Below are positions 47,391-62,100 of a stretch of 64,000 nt of DNA, one piece after another (within the stretch, counting starts at the first letter, position 1; every line of letters starts with the position of its first letter). Below the pieces are notes generated by a model, which worked only from the letters and a program-made list of their open reading frames with translations, was not told where the DNA came from and did not search any database. Source of the stretch: Tetradesmus obliquus (lineage: Eukaryota; Chlorophyta; Chlorophyceae; Sphaeropleales; Scenedesmaceae); contig CP126194.1 of NCBI GenBank assembly GCA_030272155.1, positions 2,719,501-2,783,500 on the forward strand. Reading direction: 5' to 3'. The translations under genes were made by a program, and so were the position numbers.

Positions 47391-49141
47391 GCAGCAGCTT
47401 CACTAGCAAAGCAAAATATAGCAGCAACGCTGCTGCAGGCAGCCGGCTTTGTTCAGCGCTGCAGCGCAGCTCCAAGCAGCGGGTGTTGGCAGGGCACAGC
47501 TTGTGAGTGCAGCTGGCGACTTGGCAGCAGCAATGGTGAGGAGGGTGAAGTCATTTATGCTGCTGCTGTTTGCCAGCGTGTATTTTCACAGCACGTGCAG
47601 CAGGAAAGTCAATGGGCTGGGCTTAACAATATGATCTTGATCTGCTGATGGAGGGTGCTGAGTCCATCTTAGTGTAGGTAGGGTGCAAAGGTGACGGCGT
47701 CCTGTTCAATCAGGGTGTTAGCTGTTGCAGCAGTGCAGCTTGACAAGCGCATCCAGGCTGGTCACCATGGCATGTGGCAGATGCGCGCCGTGCATACCAC
47801 AGCAGTTATGCAAGGCTCGACAAACGGTTTGACGTATGCCAAGCATATGCATATGGTGCCGTTGTCACCTTGCCCCGCATGCAGCGTGTGCGTGCACTGT
47901 GTTGCTGCTGCAGCAGTGCGCACTGCCCACGCATGCTGCCGCAGCCGCTGCATAGGCCCTCTTCTGCGCTTTTTGGGCTGATCATGGTGTACAATGATAG
48001 TTTTATCTATCGCATGACCGTGCTACTGGACTGATGTAACATCAATGGCCATTTGTTTGAGATGTCAGGCTCCACATGATGGCAGTGCTTGCGCGTGATG
48101 CCTGGCTATCTTGTGAGGTGTGGAGAGGTTCCAGAACCCCGCAATATAAGGAAAGTTGCCGAATTGCATTCATTACAAGCATCAGCATCATGCAACATAA
48201 TGCGCACTCACATGGCAAGAAGTGGTCCCCCGAAAGGCCACCGTGGCTGCTGCACCTCAGATTAGCATGTGCAGCTCCTGCTTCTGCTCCTACGTCGTCT
48301 AGTATTACCTGCAACCATAACAACACCTGGTCAGCGCCGTCCCGAAGAGCCACGATGCCCTTCGGGGGCAACGGCACTGACAGTCTTCCATCCTCTTGTA
48401 GTCCTTGGTAGCCTGGGTAGTGACACCTTGTCAGTGACGCCACTTGGTTGACACCGTAGCTCAGATTGAAGGTGAAGTTTTCCTCGCAAGAAGCAGGAGT
48501 GGCAGTAGTGTAAATTGCATGTAATGGGGGAATGTGTAATGGGGGAATGTGTATGCCTGCCGCAATGCTATGATGCGCCTGGCAGCATGCAGCAGCGCAG
48601 TGCTTGAGCTTCGGAAGTTGAAGTCCAAGGCCTAAGGCTGGATTCAGCCTTAGAAGCGACACGCAGTACACCGGTCCTTACTGTGTACGCAAATCAGCAT
48701 GTACTTCAGAAGTCAGTTACACCAAGTGGTGAATTTAATGGGCCCAGTCTTGATTATCAACTGAGCTGGTCATCTTGAGCAATACCTCCATGAATGTGAC
48801 CGCATCTTGCAGCGGTTTCTGAGGAGTAGAGTCACACGAGTAACCGTGCAACGTGCCTTGCAGCGTCCCGAAAGGCCGCCTCATGCAGCAGCGTATGACA
48901 CAACAGTGCGAAGTCCTGCAATCCCACAGCTGCGGCACCTACACCTGCACCTACACCAACTGGGCCACTCCGCACTCAAAACCTAGCTCTACTCAAGCAT
49001 GAGGTGGATGCATCCCCGCAGGCCACCGCACTGCCCGAAGCAACAGCTGCAATCCAAGCAGCTCTGTCTGCTGCAGTAGCAGCTACCACTGCGCTGCAGC
49101 AGCAAACACTCTTGCAGCACGCTGCAGCGGCCGCAGCGCAG
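47391..49141. other. Intergenic region between convergent NDUFS6 and POLQ
   Basis: It holds the 3' ends of both genes and, in the middle, the second copy of the dispersed repeat. No further coding exon or RNA gene was recognised. Confidence 0.45.
48145..48560 (-). mobile_element. Dispersed repeat, copy 2 (inverted relative to 22898-23302)
   Basis: Reverse complement of the repeat upstream of the first Cys-rich gene, nearly identical. It differs by a few substitutions, at least three of which change the shared open frame, and by an in-frame 15-bp tandem duplication (ATTCCCCCATTACAC). The flanking DNA is unrelated to that of copy 1. Confidence 0.7.
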
Positions 49142-52100
49142 TCAGCCCCTGGGCGCGGTCACTGGCGTGCATGCTGCCGCGTCATCATCGTATGCCTGCA
49201 GCTGCCCCCAGCTCGGCCCTACAGACAACTTCACAGGCAATGGCACGCGCACGCCCCACACGCCCGCCGCGCCCTCCATCACAGCCCGCACTAGCGCCGC
49301 AACTTGCGGCAGCTGCACCTCAGAAACTTCAAACAGCAGCTCGTCGTGCACCTGGGCAGAGGCGGCAAAGGGGCATGCTAGAAAGGTTGTATGAGGCCGT
49401 ATGCTGCAGACAAGCCAGGTGCAGGTCAATGCGTCACTCTAAACTCGGCAGCCAGCTGGAAAAGACTGTTGCTGTGTTACGCAGCAAGATGGCACAGCAT
49501 GTTGACTGTTATCTCATGCATAGTCGCAAGCCAAGGTTCTTGTGCATTGCAACACAATGCTGCCATGCAGCCGCACCTGCAGCAGCAGCCTGGCGCTGCC
49601 CGCCCAGCCCCGCTGCTGCAGCTGCTGCTCCAGCTGCAGCATGGCCCCCTTCACGATGTCTGCAGCGCTGCCCTGGCACACGCTGTTCACGGCCTGGCGC
49701 TCAGCCTGCAGCATGGCAGCAGCATGGCAGTAGTTCAGCAGTGCAGCGCACACAGCACAACGTGAGTGACGATTCTGACAGCCATCCAGGACAAGCAACG
49801 CATTTACAAGATGACTTGGACGCAAACAGCATGAGGAGCAGCAGCCTGCGCGGCATCTCTTCATGTTCCACAGCTGCTGTGTAGCAGCTTGCAGGCAGCA
49901 TGCTGATCAAATACATGTCAGATAGACCACGCACCTGTGAGCGCTCCGCGTTGTTGTTCTTGCCTGTCGCGCGGATGTGTGGCAGGTGGCGGCGCCTCCC
50001 CGCGATGGTGGTGACCCAGGTGGTGTCACGGCAGCCGCCGATGATGCCCTGCAGGCACACACGCAGCAGCACAGGCACGCAAGATCAAAACACAGGCAGC
50101 TGCCATGCACCAGATCCTCTCCACTGAGTTTTGATGAGTATGAGTTGGCGACGCTGCAACACGATGCAAGCAGCACTGCACGACAAAGCACTGCATAGAG
50201 ACTGGTCCCTACACACCACACACACGTCATACAGTCATGACATTCGTGCATGCTGCAGAGCGCCGCCCCCACCCACCTTGATCCACGCGTCCAGGCCCTG
50301 GTGGCTGTGCCTACATATCTCAGCCAGCTGCAACACAGCAAAACGACAAGACCTATACAAACAATCCAACACTGCAGCAGGCGTGCCGCACAACCCACCT
50401 TGATCCACGCGTCCATCCCCGGGTGGCTGCGCCTGAAGTCCTCAGCCAGCTGTACCGCCTCCCCCACAGCCACGCCCAGCTCAGCAGCCAGCGCGCTGGG
50501 CCCCATGCCGTACAGCAGGCCATACGACAGCCGCTTCGCGTGGCTGCGCTGCTCCGGCGTGACCTGCAGCAGCAAAGCAGGTGGGGACAGATGCAGGCAC
50601 GCGGCAGGCTCAAGCCAATTATGCAGTGATGCATCTGTGTCAGGCCACAACAGCTGCTTTGCGTGGCTGCGCTGCTCAGGCGTGACCTGGGAGGCACAAG
50701 CAGGCACAACGCAAGGCATGCAGTGATGCAGATGTATGTGATGATTGCATTGCAAGCATGGACAGGTGGCGGCTGCGCTGGTGGCTGCGCTGCTCAGGCG
50801 TGACCTGGGGCCAGGGCAGCGGCGTGGCAAAGCACGAAGAGCTCGCTTTGCGAAGCTGAGGTTGAACAGCAAGCTGAGAGAGGTGACGGCTGCCACCACG
50901 CTACACCTGTACACTTCCTACATCCACATGTCTGACATGCATGCATTCTGCTACACGTGCCTTCACACAAACAACACAGCGCAGTCCGCGTGCCAATCAA
51001 GTCTCCGGTGCATCAACCCCATGCTCTCTCTCTCATCCCACCCCTTTCAGCACCCACCTGCGCCTTATCCAGCTTCAGCCACGACGCAGCCATCTCAACA
51101 AACGGGTCCGCGCCTGGCTGCGTCAGCGCAGCAAGCAGCGCAGCATCACCACTGAAGTGTGCCATCAGCCGCAGCTCAATCTGGCAGTAATCAGCAGACA
51201 CCAGCACGCTGCCGCGGGGCGCCACAAACGCGGCGCGGATGTTGCTCAGCTGCTGCTGCATCACCGCCACAGGCGAGCCCGCGCTGACGTCGTCACCAGC
51301 TGCTGCTGCTGCTGCTTGGCTGGCAGGCGAGAGCGCTAGCTGGTACTCCACAGGCCGCGGTATGGTCTGCAGTGAGGGATCATCCATAGCTAGCCGCCCT
51401 GTGGAGGTGTTAGTCTGCAGGAATGTGCCTCGTATCCGCACCAGCCGCTGCTGCGATGCTGCTGAGGCGCTGCTGCTCCTGCTGTCAGCCCCAGCAGCAA
51501 CAGTCAGCAGCGCAGAGCCGGGGCCTCCGCCTGCTGCAAGCACTGCGGATCCAGCACCAGCACCTGTCGCTGAAACAGAATGCGACGAGTCCGCTGCTGC
51601 TGCCTGCTGCACCTTGGCCAGCAGCGTGTTGAGGAAGCCGTCCAGCAGCTTGGAGAGCTTGCGGTGCTGCAGGATGATGCCGGGCAGCGGGTGCTGGCAC
51701 AGCAGCTCGCCCAGCACCTCTGCATTGGTGGACAGGTTGCCACTCCTGCAGCAACGTCACAACAAGGCACAGATGATATCTGAGTATGGTTGATGATGGG
51801 TTCAGCAGCAGTGTGTGCACTATGCTGGCGCGGCAGCGCGCCAAGCACCTCGGCATCGGTGGACAGGTTGCCGCTCCTGCAGCAGCAGCAAGCAGGCCAG
51901 ATCAAGACTGACTGGTGATGGTGTCAGCAGCAGTGTCTGAGGCTATGCTGGCGCGGCAGCGCACCCAGCAGCACTGCGTTGCTGGACAAGTTGCCGCTCC
52001 TGCAGTGACAGCCGCCATAAAGACAGCCAAATAAGCCCGGCCAGTCTGCCAAGGCCTCACAGTAAATGCAGCAGATGAGTTGCTCGGCAGGTGGTGCTGG

Positions 52101-55100
52101 ATGCAGGTGGCTTTAGCTAGTACCATCATGCCACCGCCGCATCATTCGCAGCAGCAGCAGCAGGCTGTGCCATTACGCCCTGCCGCACTCACTTTGCGTT
52201 CATCGCTGCAGGTGGCGGCGGCAGCTTCAGCTTCTCAAACAGCACGCTGCGCACATCAGCAGGCGAGCTCAGGTTGAACTTCACGCCCCTGTTGTACTTG
52301 GCTGCTGCTGCCTCCAGCTGGCCCAGGCGCTTCACCATGGCTGGCTGCTGCGCGTTCAGCACTGCAGGGTCCAGGGCGATGCCGCGGGCCTCCATTGCCG
52401 CTAGGAGACGCACCAGGGGCATCTCCAGGCCCATCAGTGCAGGCAGTACTGCCTCACTCTGTAAGGCGGCAAAAGATTGTGAGACAAAAGTCAAGGTGAG
52501 TGTGTGCTGTTGGCATTGCTGCTAGGAGACGCACCAGGGGCTTTTCCAGGCCCATCAGTGCAGGCAGCACTGCCTCACTCTGTAAGGTGGTGAAGCATGT
52601 GACAGGGCAGGCAAGGTGAATGTATGAGCACTGCAGGGTCCAGGGCGATGCCGCGGGCCTCCATGGCTGCTAGGAGATGCACCAGTGGCATCTTCAGGCC
52701 CATCAGCGCTGGCAGCACCGCCTCACTCTGCAGGTGCAGCGCGCATATGAGAAAAAGACAACAAACAAGGTGAGTGTACTGATGTTGGCAGTGAGCATAC
52801 TTGCATAGAAGGCTGCGGTCAGCACGTGGCGCATGAAGGGCAGGCAGCACTGCCTCACTCTGCAGAGTGCAACATGTGACATATGCGTAAGGCATTTTGT
52901 GAGTATGATGTTGGCGGTGGCGGTACATGTGCAATGATACTTGCGTGAAGCATCTGGTGCAAGCAGCTATGCGGGCCAGACATGCAGGGAAAAGCGTGGC
53001 GCGCAGTGGAATTTGACCAGATGTGTGGCCACTAGGTAAGCGCCGCTGGCAACACATGCACGCCTGCTCAGCCAAGTGCAGCGATCCTTTCAGCAGGTGC
53101 GAGACCCACAACAACAATTCACGCTGCTTGTGGGAACGCATGCACGGCACACAGACACAGCACAGTCTGCTCAGTTCAGCACACCACTGTGGTGTGACAT
53201 GCTTCACCACGCACCTGCAGCATGGGTGCTAGGATTCTGTGCAGCTTCAGCGCCAGGCAGGCGCGCCTGCAGGCATGCAGGTGCCGCCCGCTGCTGGCGC
53301 TGCCGCCAGCGCGGGGCAGCCCCCCCACTGCATCAGCCAGGTCCTGCGCGCAGCCCCACTTCTGCAGCAGCGCTTCCACGCCCTTGGTCAGCGGCCTTGC
53401 GGGAGAGTAAGATAACATCATGCAATGAGACAGTGAAGACGGCAGCAGCAGCAGCAGCAGCAGCGCAGACGCCGCACGTCAGTAATGCGTTTAGTTCTGC
53501 AGCAGCGCCTCCAGGCCCTTGGTCAGCGGGCTGCATGGAGGACAGACAGACGAAACAATGTCATGCGATGCAGCAGTGGCAGGAGCAGCAGCAGGCACAC
53601 GCAAGAGCGGTTGGTGGCCATCACAATGCGCCAACAACCCTCTGGCCACACGCTACCCAGGCGAGCCAGACATAGAATGGCAGGCAGTGCTGTCAGGCCG
53701 TGCTGCACCAAGCTTTACAAGCATTGCTTGGCACTAGTAGTGTGCAGCTGTGCATGGTGTTCTTGCTGAGGCCATGGCTTAACCAGATGTCAAACCACGT
53801 CCAAGAGCAAGCATTCATCGGAACAGAGACCAGATTCAACTCACTTTCGCCCCGGCGCCGGTCCCCATCTGTCTTCCTCGCAGGTCTTATCATCAGGGTG
53901 CAGCAGCCACGCAGCAATGCGCACATCCACCAGCGGCTCCCGCATCACAAAGCCCTGCAGCCCAGATGCAGCAGGAGGACTCGCCAGCGCCTGCAGCTGT
54001 CCTTTCAATGCATATGTGGCCTTCACAGGTGCCGGGCTCATCCACACATCTGCAGCAGCAGCGGGGGACGACGCGCCGAGTGCAGGCTTGCCGGCAGCTT
54101 CCGCCGCCGCTGCTGCAGCAGCAATGGCGCGCACGGCGGCTGCTACTGCAGGCACGCTCTTGTCCCTCTGCTGCTGCTGCTGGCTTGGCGTGCTGGTACT
54201 AGTGCCAAAGCTACTGCTGCTGCTGCTGCTGCTGTTGTTGGAGGTGAAGATGGTAGTGATGCCCTCCCAGAGCTGCTGCAGCCGCTTGCCGGTGCCTACA
54301 CGCATCGCATCACCAGCAGCTGCAGCTGCAGCCGCATTCGCAGCAGCACCCCGATCAGCGCCGCCGCCGCCGCTGCTGCTGCCGCTCTTCAGCTGCCGCG
54401 TGAGGGGCACGTAGAATGCGCAGCTGTCAGCAATGCTAAAGGCCACTCCAAGCACAGACCAGCTCCACAACTGCTGCTGCTGCTGCTGCCCTGGCCGGTT
54501 GCTCCCCTCATCCTGTGAGGCATCTAGCACTGCCTCGCCTGCCTCACCCGCTGCTGCTGCTGCTGCTGCTGCTGCATCATCTACACCCCTGCCACTGCCA
54601 ACACTGCCGCCTGAACCTCCAGCACCGCCAGAGCCAGCTGCTGCACCCCTGCCAGACCCTGAACCGCCGCGCTTGCCTGGCAGGCTAGGCAGGGCCATTC
54701 CTGGAGCCAGCAGCGGCGCAGAGGCAGGGCTGTGATCTGAATCACAAGCCACTGAGAAGCCCCAGCAAGGGGCAGCAGAAAGTGTTGCTATCAGCTGCTG
54801 CATGCCTGCAGCATCTTTCACAATAGTGATGCCAGGCTTGGGGTTGGCAGCAGACCCTGCACTGCCAGCAGCAGCAGCAGCACCGGCCGATCCCACAGCG
54901 GCGGCAGCAGCAGCAGAGCCAGCCAGCCCTGCCTGCTGCTGCCTGCTGGCATGGCTGCCACCCACTGCTGCGCTGCTGCTGGTGACAGCAGGTGACACAC
55001 TTTGCTGCTGCTGCTGCTGAAGTGCTGTTACAGGCCTGTGTGATGGGGGAGGCATATCTGGTCTCACCACACCCCTTGCAGCAGCACCACCAGCAGGCAC

Positions 55101-55257
55101 ACCCCTACTGCTGCTGCTGCCACCTGGGCCTGAGGCTGCGGCAGTGTGGCCAGCCTGTCGTTTTGTTGCAGGCTGCTGCTCCCTAGCAGGCCTGGTAGGG
55201 CGCTTCCTGCCAGCTTGCTGCTGTTCATGTTGCTGCATCTGCTGCATCTGCTGCGGA

Positions 55258-55292
<35 letters not shown>

Positions 55293-58200
55293 TTGGATCA
55301 GCAGCTGCGTCTGGTGCTGGTATGCCGGGTGTGGCTGCTGCCAGGGTTGGCTGACACCATGCTGCTGTGGCTGCTGTTGCTGCTGTCGCTGCAGCTGTTG
55401 CGCTAGATGTTGGTTACGGTTCTGTTGCTGCTGCTGACCTACCATATGCTGTCCCTGCTGTTGCTGATTGTACATCTGCTGCTGCAAAGCTGCCTGCACC
55501 TGGTGCGGCTGCTGCGGCTGCTGCTGCTGTGGCTGCTGTGGCTGCTGCTGCTGCTGCTGCAAGTTCTGCTGCGTCCAGTGCTGAGTTCGATGCTGTTGCA
55601 TCTGCTGCTGCTGCTGGTGCTGGTGCTGCTGCTGCTGCTGCTGGCAATACTGGCTACTACCCTGCTGCTGCTGATGGTATTGCGACATCTGCTGCTGCTG
55701 CTGCTGCTGCTGTGGCTGCTGCCACAGCTGGCTTGTGTGCTGTGGTGCCTGCTGCTGCTCCTGCCATGGCTGCAAGGCAGCTTGCTGCTGCCGATTGGAG
55801 GCAAGCTGCTGCTGCAGCCCTGGCGCAGACGACACAGGCAGCTGCGGGGGCGGCTGTGCCTGCTGCTGCTGCTGCTGCTGCTGCCGTTGCTGCTGTGATG
55901 GCGCCAGCGAAAGCTGCCCTGGTTGCTGCACGGGTGCCAGTGGAGGCAGCCCGTGCTGCTGCTGCTGCTGCTGCATGCTGCGCTGCTGGCTTTCAATTGC
56001 TTGCTGCTGCTGCTGCTGCTGAGGGTTGTGCGCTAGTGAGCGCTGCGACCTACCCTGCGACGCCCTCTGCTGCTGCTGCTGCAGGTTTTGCCTGAACTTG
56101 CTGACAGAGCGAGGCGACTTGGGCAGGGCCAGGCTGCCAGGGGTGCTGCCGATGCCGCCAAGTGTGCCGCCTGGCGCAGTGCCGAGCGGGCCTGCTGCTG
56201 CTGCTGCCAGCAGCGCCTCCTGCTGCTCTGCAAGCTCCCAGGCCTTAGCAGACACCAAGTCCTTGGCTCCCTGTGGTGAGGCATATCATGAAGCATGTGC
56301 AGTATATATGCAGGTGAGAGCGGCAGTGATGCGTTACAGACGCACAGCCGCTCCATTGGGGTTCATTGCTGATTTTCTTGATAAGGCTTGGGGTGTGCGT
56401 AATGCTTGCAAACATGATGGTGTAGTTCCTTCTGTTGCCGCTCCATTGGGGCGCGGGGCCGATGGCGTTGATGCTATGGCTTGATGGGTAACATGATGAT
56501 GACAGACGCACAGCGGCTGTTACCGTTGGTGAGGAAGGCACAGCAACAGTTATAGCCTTGACAGCTGCACTGTCGGGGCTGTGCACACTTGGCCAGCGAT
56601 GGATCATGTCAGTAGATCAGTCCGCGTTGTGCCTATCTGCCTGCCTGTCCTGCCTGGTTGCCTGTCTGCACTGTGCTGCAACACTGTGCTCACCGCCAGG
56701 ATGAGGCGTGCCGCGCGCTTCTCCACCTTGCGCTGCTGCACCTGGTTCTGACCGCCACGCGGCTGCGCCGTCAGCAGCACCTCAAGGATCCTGACAGCAG
56801 CAGCGCAGCACAAGCAGTGCATCGAACCTTGCAGCTCTGTGTTGTGCGTACTTGCTGTGGCTGCTGAAACCTCAAGCAGATACACTCTTAACCCTTGTCC
56901 GGTTGGCTTGTCGGCATCAAGCCGCCTCACACTCTGCTGCCACATCAGCTGGCACACCTGCACGCTGCTGACGGCTGAGCGCAGCACGCCAGGGCAAGTG
57001 ACAGAGACTGCATCCTGCAACTCCAGCACTGCTGATTCAATACGCAGGCAGCTGCAGGTGGACAAACCACCCAACATGACGCATTCAGCTCACCGCAATT
57101 ATCGAACGTAAAACCCACCACTCTCCGCCCACCTGTTCACGTCCGACCCAGCCACTGCTTCAGGTGTGCGCAGGCCCGCCTTATACAGCAGCCGTGCGCG
57201 CGCTCCCTTCACGTAAGGTATCTCTGTCAGCGCCACCAGCTCTGCTCTCACGCCGTTGCTCACGCGGCCCTGGAAGCGCGCCACCAGGGCCTCCATGTCG
57301 TGCCAGGCGTGGCGCTCACAGAAGGCAGCCACGGTGTGCGCAAAGTGGCCTGCGGAAACGCGCGGCAAGCCAAAGAAAGCGGCCAGTGAAGGCTCAGTGG
57401 CACAGCCGAGAGGGCGAGAGTGTGCATGCATTGTGGTGCTCATCTGAGCACAATGTCATAGCAACGCGCGCCAGCACAGCCCCGCACCTGCTTTGTCCTG
57501 CATGGCCTCCACCTGGCCCTGCGGCAGCTTGAAGGCAGCCGCCACCTGGCGCGGCTCCTCCTCGCTGCGCATCAGCTCAGCCAGCACCAGCGCCGCATAA
57601 AACCTGAATGGGGGCACAGGCAGACAGAGACACCGTGCCAGTGACGGGCAGATGCAGAACAAAGCCTCATCAGCATCAGGTGCAACAGAACTGTTGCGCG
57701 ACAGCCATCACATCTGGAACATAGCGCTTACTATTGCTATCCAGCTCTTTGTTTGGGTCGGTGCATGGTGCTGCAGCCCGCAGCTAGGCACGCCCTGACT
57801 GTGCTCTGGCTCAGCCGCCCGAGCTACTCGGCTCACCTGCGTGCCACCCTGTCAGCTTCTGCCTGCTGCTCCGTCAGCACGTGGCCAGCACGGAAGCCCC
57901 CCATTTTCTGCAGCAGGCAGCAATGGCAATTGTTGAAGGAGGTCAATGAACATACACCTAATTGCAACAGGCAGCTCGAATTTTGTGATGCTGAAGTACC
58001 CTCCTGCAGTCAACTCAGGCTGTGGACATGTGTTACACTTCAATACTTGCTGCCAGCGGTTCAAGCAACTAAAGACTAGCAGGTGCTCAGCTACAGGCAA
58101 CTGCAAGCTTTCTGCTCTAGATGTGCATCAGAACGCGCGGTGCGTGTACTCACCCGCCTGTCCACGTACTGCATGTTGAGGCCGATGAACTCGATGACCC

Positions 58201-59117
58201 TGGCTGTGGGGCCGCGCTGAGAGCGCTGCAGCGTGTCAGACAGGCTGCAGCAGCAGCAGCAGCAGCACAGAGAAGGCACGAGGCACACAGCAGGCAGTTG
58301 ATCAGCACAGCAGCGTACCCCACCTCCCGTCACGCGCAAGCGTCAGACGCAGCCACCTTAACACCAGTGCAGAATGACAGCCCCAGCTGGTGAAGTCAAC
58401 ACCATGCCTCCTCCAAGCTCCCCCTCTACAGCCGACCCACATCAACACAGCCCAACATCACCACAGCAGCACTCACATCTCCCAGTGCTGCTGCTGCAGC
58501 TCCATCAAGTCATGTATGGGCGTCACCAGGTACGTCAGGTGCAGGTCGGAGGCCAGGCACAGCCCCATGCGCGCCTGCTCCAGGTCCCTTTTCACCAGCA
58601 GCGCAGCCTCAGGGTTGAGCCCTGCTGCTGCAGTGGCCTTGCCCAGCTCACTGGCTGTCCAGGCACCCCCTGAGCCCTTCTGCCACCTGGTCAGGTGAAG
58701 GAAGGTATTGGGGTGTGAGGTGGTGAGGCGGCGTGAGGAGGCAGGTGAAGCACAAATGACAGTGGTTTGGGGTGGTGCTGTCTGGCAAATCCTAGCAGCA
58801 GCTAGGACTACGTGGAGGGTTCATGGATGGATAGCGTAGCAGCTAGATTCTGCTGGCGTGCTGCGCAACAGGTGTCTGCAGGTTTAATGCAAGGGTGTTG
58901 CTGTTGCACATGCATACTGCTGTATCAGCAGTCAGCAGAGTGTACAGAACGAACATTCAAATTCAGTGACACAACACAATGTTTGGGACAATGTTGCAGC
59001 TGGCCCCCATATTCACTCACTCCAGGAAGCCTCTGCTGCCCAGCCACTTGAGCGCCTCCAAGGTTGACGTGGCAGCAACACTTAGGTAGTCCTCAGTGGC
59101 GGCCAGCAGGCTGCGCC

Positions 59118-59151
<34 letters not shown>

Positions 59152-62100
59152 AGACGCTCAACGACAAACAAGATAACACTTTCCTGCAAGACGATGCAAT
59201 GTAGCAGCACCAACACCTGCTGCCTGTAGCTGATCCTGTGCAGCTTCCGCCAGTCATGGCAGCTTGGCTGCTGTCCCACACAACGGTCACCACAAGAATA
59301 AACACTTTACCGCAACCAGCCGCCACCCTGCTGCACCTGCTGTAAAAATGCCGCACCTGCACTTGAGGTACCGCTCCACGTCCCTGCTGCTGGCCACCAC
59401 CCCTGCCGCCACCACCTCCAGCATGGCGCGCTTCATGCCGCGCCGCGACTCCACCAGGCAGCTGGACACGGGCGTGGAGTCGGCCTGATGCAGCAGCAGC
59501 AGCAGCAGCAGCGATGACACAGCGCGCTTAGGTGAGGCGTCGCCCTCACGCTGCTAGCCCACGACCCATAGCAGCAATGCTTCAGGACGAACAGAGCTCA
59601 TGCCGATGAGCCAGCTCCATGCTAGACACATCCACGAACCGTTCAGCCGCCAACTACAATACATACACACACTGTGTGCAGAGCATACCGCACACAGCAA
59701 CTGCATCCGTACACATGCTTCAAGCCCGCACCGTCATCAGCGCCAGCAGCTGCGCCGCGTTGCCCTGATTTGCGATCAGTATGGCCTCCCCCTCCGTATT
59801 CTGGCCTGCTCATATGTCTCAAATGTGAACAACTACTGCGGCACTTTGCACGCCGCTGCACTGCCCGCGCTGCTGGCAGTACAATCAAAGTACAACACAG
59901 TACAGTACGCACCGTCATCAGCGCCAGCAGCTGCGCCGCGTTGCCCTGATTCGCAATCAGTATGGCCTCCCCCTCCGTGTCCAGCCCAGCACGCCCCGCC
60001 CTGCCCGCCATCTGGCGGTACTTTGTGGCGTCCAGCATGTTGCTGGGGATGCCGACATAAGGGTGCTTGAAGATGACGCGCCGCGCCGGCAGGTTGACGC
60101 CCGCAGCCAGCGTGGAGGTGGCACACAGCACAGAAATAGCACCTGTTGCGACAGCAAAACAGCAGCCCACAGCAGCACTCAAGCAGGTTGAAGCCCACGG
60201 CCAGCGTGGACGTGGCACACAGCACGGAGCTGGCGCCTGCGCGCGGTGATGGCAGCAGGACGGCAAGTTTGGCAAGAGCATGCCACAAGCATCTACCAAA
60301 GCAAAGCATGCTCAATGGCGCATTGCACCAGCAGGCCATTAAACACACAGTGCAGCACCATCAGGTGCCGAACCTTCCATTTGTCAAACCCTTCAAACCC
60401 AAATCAAGGCGCCATGGCCCACACCTGACCAGTAGGCCCTCTCCACCAGCTCCCGCTCATCGCTGGTCAGCCCTGCATGGTGGAAGGCCACACCCCGCGC
60501 CACCACATCCTTCAGCACGTACTCCTGCTTGTGGCTGCCATGCCGGGCCAGCTCAGCCACGATGCCCTCACGCGGGCTGAGCCCTGCGGCCTCGCCTGGC
60601 GTGACAGGCTGCAGCGCAGTGCGGCAACAGCAGCAACAACGGCAGCAGCAGCAGCAGGAGCAGGAGGAGGGGGGGTGTGGTAAGATGGACAAACTGGTTG
60701 GGCAGCATGTTTTCGGAGGGTGTTCACTTAGGCTAGTGCTGCGCTGGCCAGCAAGCAGTGATGCGGCGGTATATTAGAAAATCGCTTACACAAGCTGCTG
60801 AGCAGGATGGCAGCAGCATGCAGACACCACAGGCCCAGGCATGCCAGGATAACAGTCATCATACAGACGCTGGCGTCCAGCATGCGTGCATGCTTGCAGT
60901 GTGTTTACATACACCGGCAGACAGACCCTGAGGCCACAGCTGCCAGCTATTGCCAGCCGGGCCTCCCACCTGCTGCGCTGCCTTGGGTGTGCTGCGCTCT
61001 GGTATGGCCAGCATCTTGGCGATGTGCTTGGCGGTGATCTCGCACCAGGCCTTGCTGGCGCAGAAGATGAGCACAGAGTGGCCGGCCTGGCAGCAGCAGC
61101 AGCAGCAGCAGACAGCACAGCAGCACGCGGTTACATTCAACCCATGATCCTGGAGTATTGTGGCACCACGCGGTTACTCTCATTCCCACCTGATGAATGC
61201 GTGTGCTTGAAGCTGAGGTGTGCAGTTAACATTGCGCAAAGACGAAGGGTCAGACGCCAGCTGCAACATGTGTCATAACCTCCACACTGCTCAGGGATTC
61301 AAAGCAGCAGGCCAGCCACGACACCGCATGGCCACTGCAGAGCAAACGCTGCCCCCACATGCACAGCTAGCCCTGAACCCCCACCTAGGTCTAAGGCCTC
61401 GAACTTAATGTAACATCTCACCTGCACCGTCTCCTGTGTGAGCAGTGCCACCAGGTCAGCGTCCTGCGCCTCCCACCCTGCAGGCACAGCCAGCTCACGC
61501 ACCACCTGCAGCCAGCCAGAGCCACAGCACAGCAGCGCAAACCCTTGAACCACAGGCGACGCCACAAGAGCATGTAGCATGCAGGCAGCCTTCAACCACA
61601 CGCAGATCAAGGATGATGCGTGCAATACGCTTTACCATGAGAGGTTGCAGTGCAAGTCATCCCTGCAGCAGCAGCAGCAGCAGCAGCAGCACGCACCTGG
61701 CCCGCCTGGTCCTTCAGCGCCCGCCCCAGCTTCACGTACTGCCGCAGCTGCACAGGCCGGAAGTCCGTCTGGTACAGCACAGCATCCAACCAGGCAGCCA
61801 CCTGATCCACATTCGGCAGCGTGGCTGACATACCAATGATCTGCAGCGCACTGCCGCTGCCTGCCATGTCTGGCGTGCTAACACCACTAGCAAGCGGCGT
61901 GCCCGGCGGCGTCTGCTGCTGCTGCTGCTGCTGAGAGGTGGTTGGGTCCTGCTGTTGTTGCTGCTGCTGCTGCTGGCGTTGTGCTTCGGCCTCCTCTTGT
62001 TGGCGCCGCAGCTGCTCCTGGTACTGCGCGCGGCGCCGCTCCTGCTCCTCCTTGGCCGCCTGCGTGGCATACCTGCAGGGCACAATTACAGGCGTTTAGA

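Noticed and set aside
55367-56095. Long poly-Ala and poly-Leu frames on the plus strand opposite POLQ
   Set aside because: They are antisense readings of the poly-Gln CAG tracts (CTG read as Leu, GCT as Ala).
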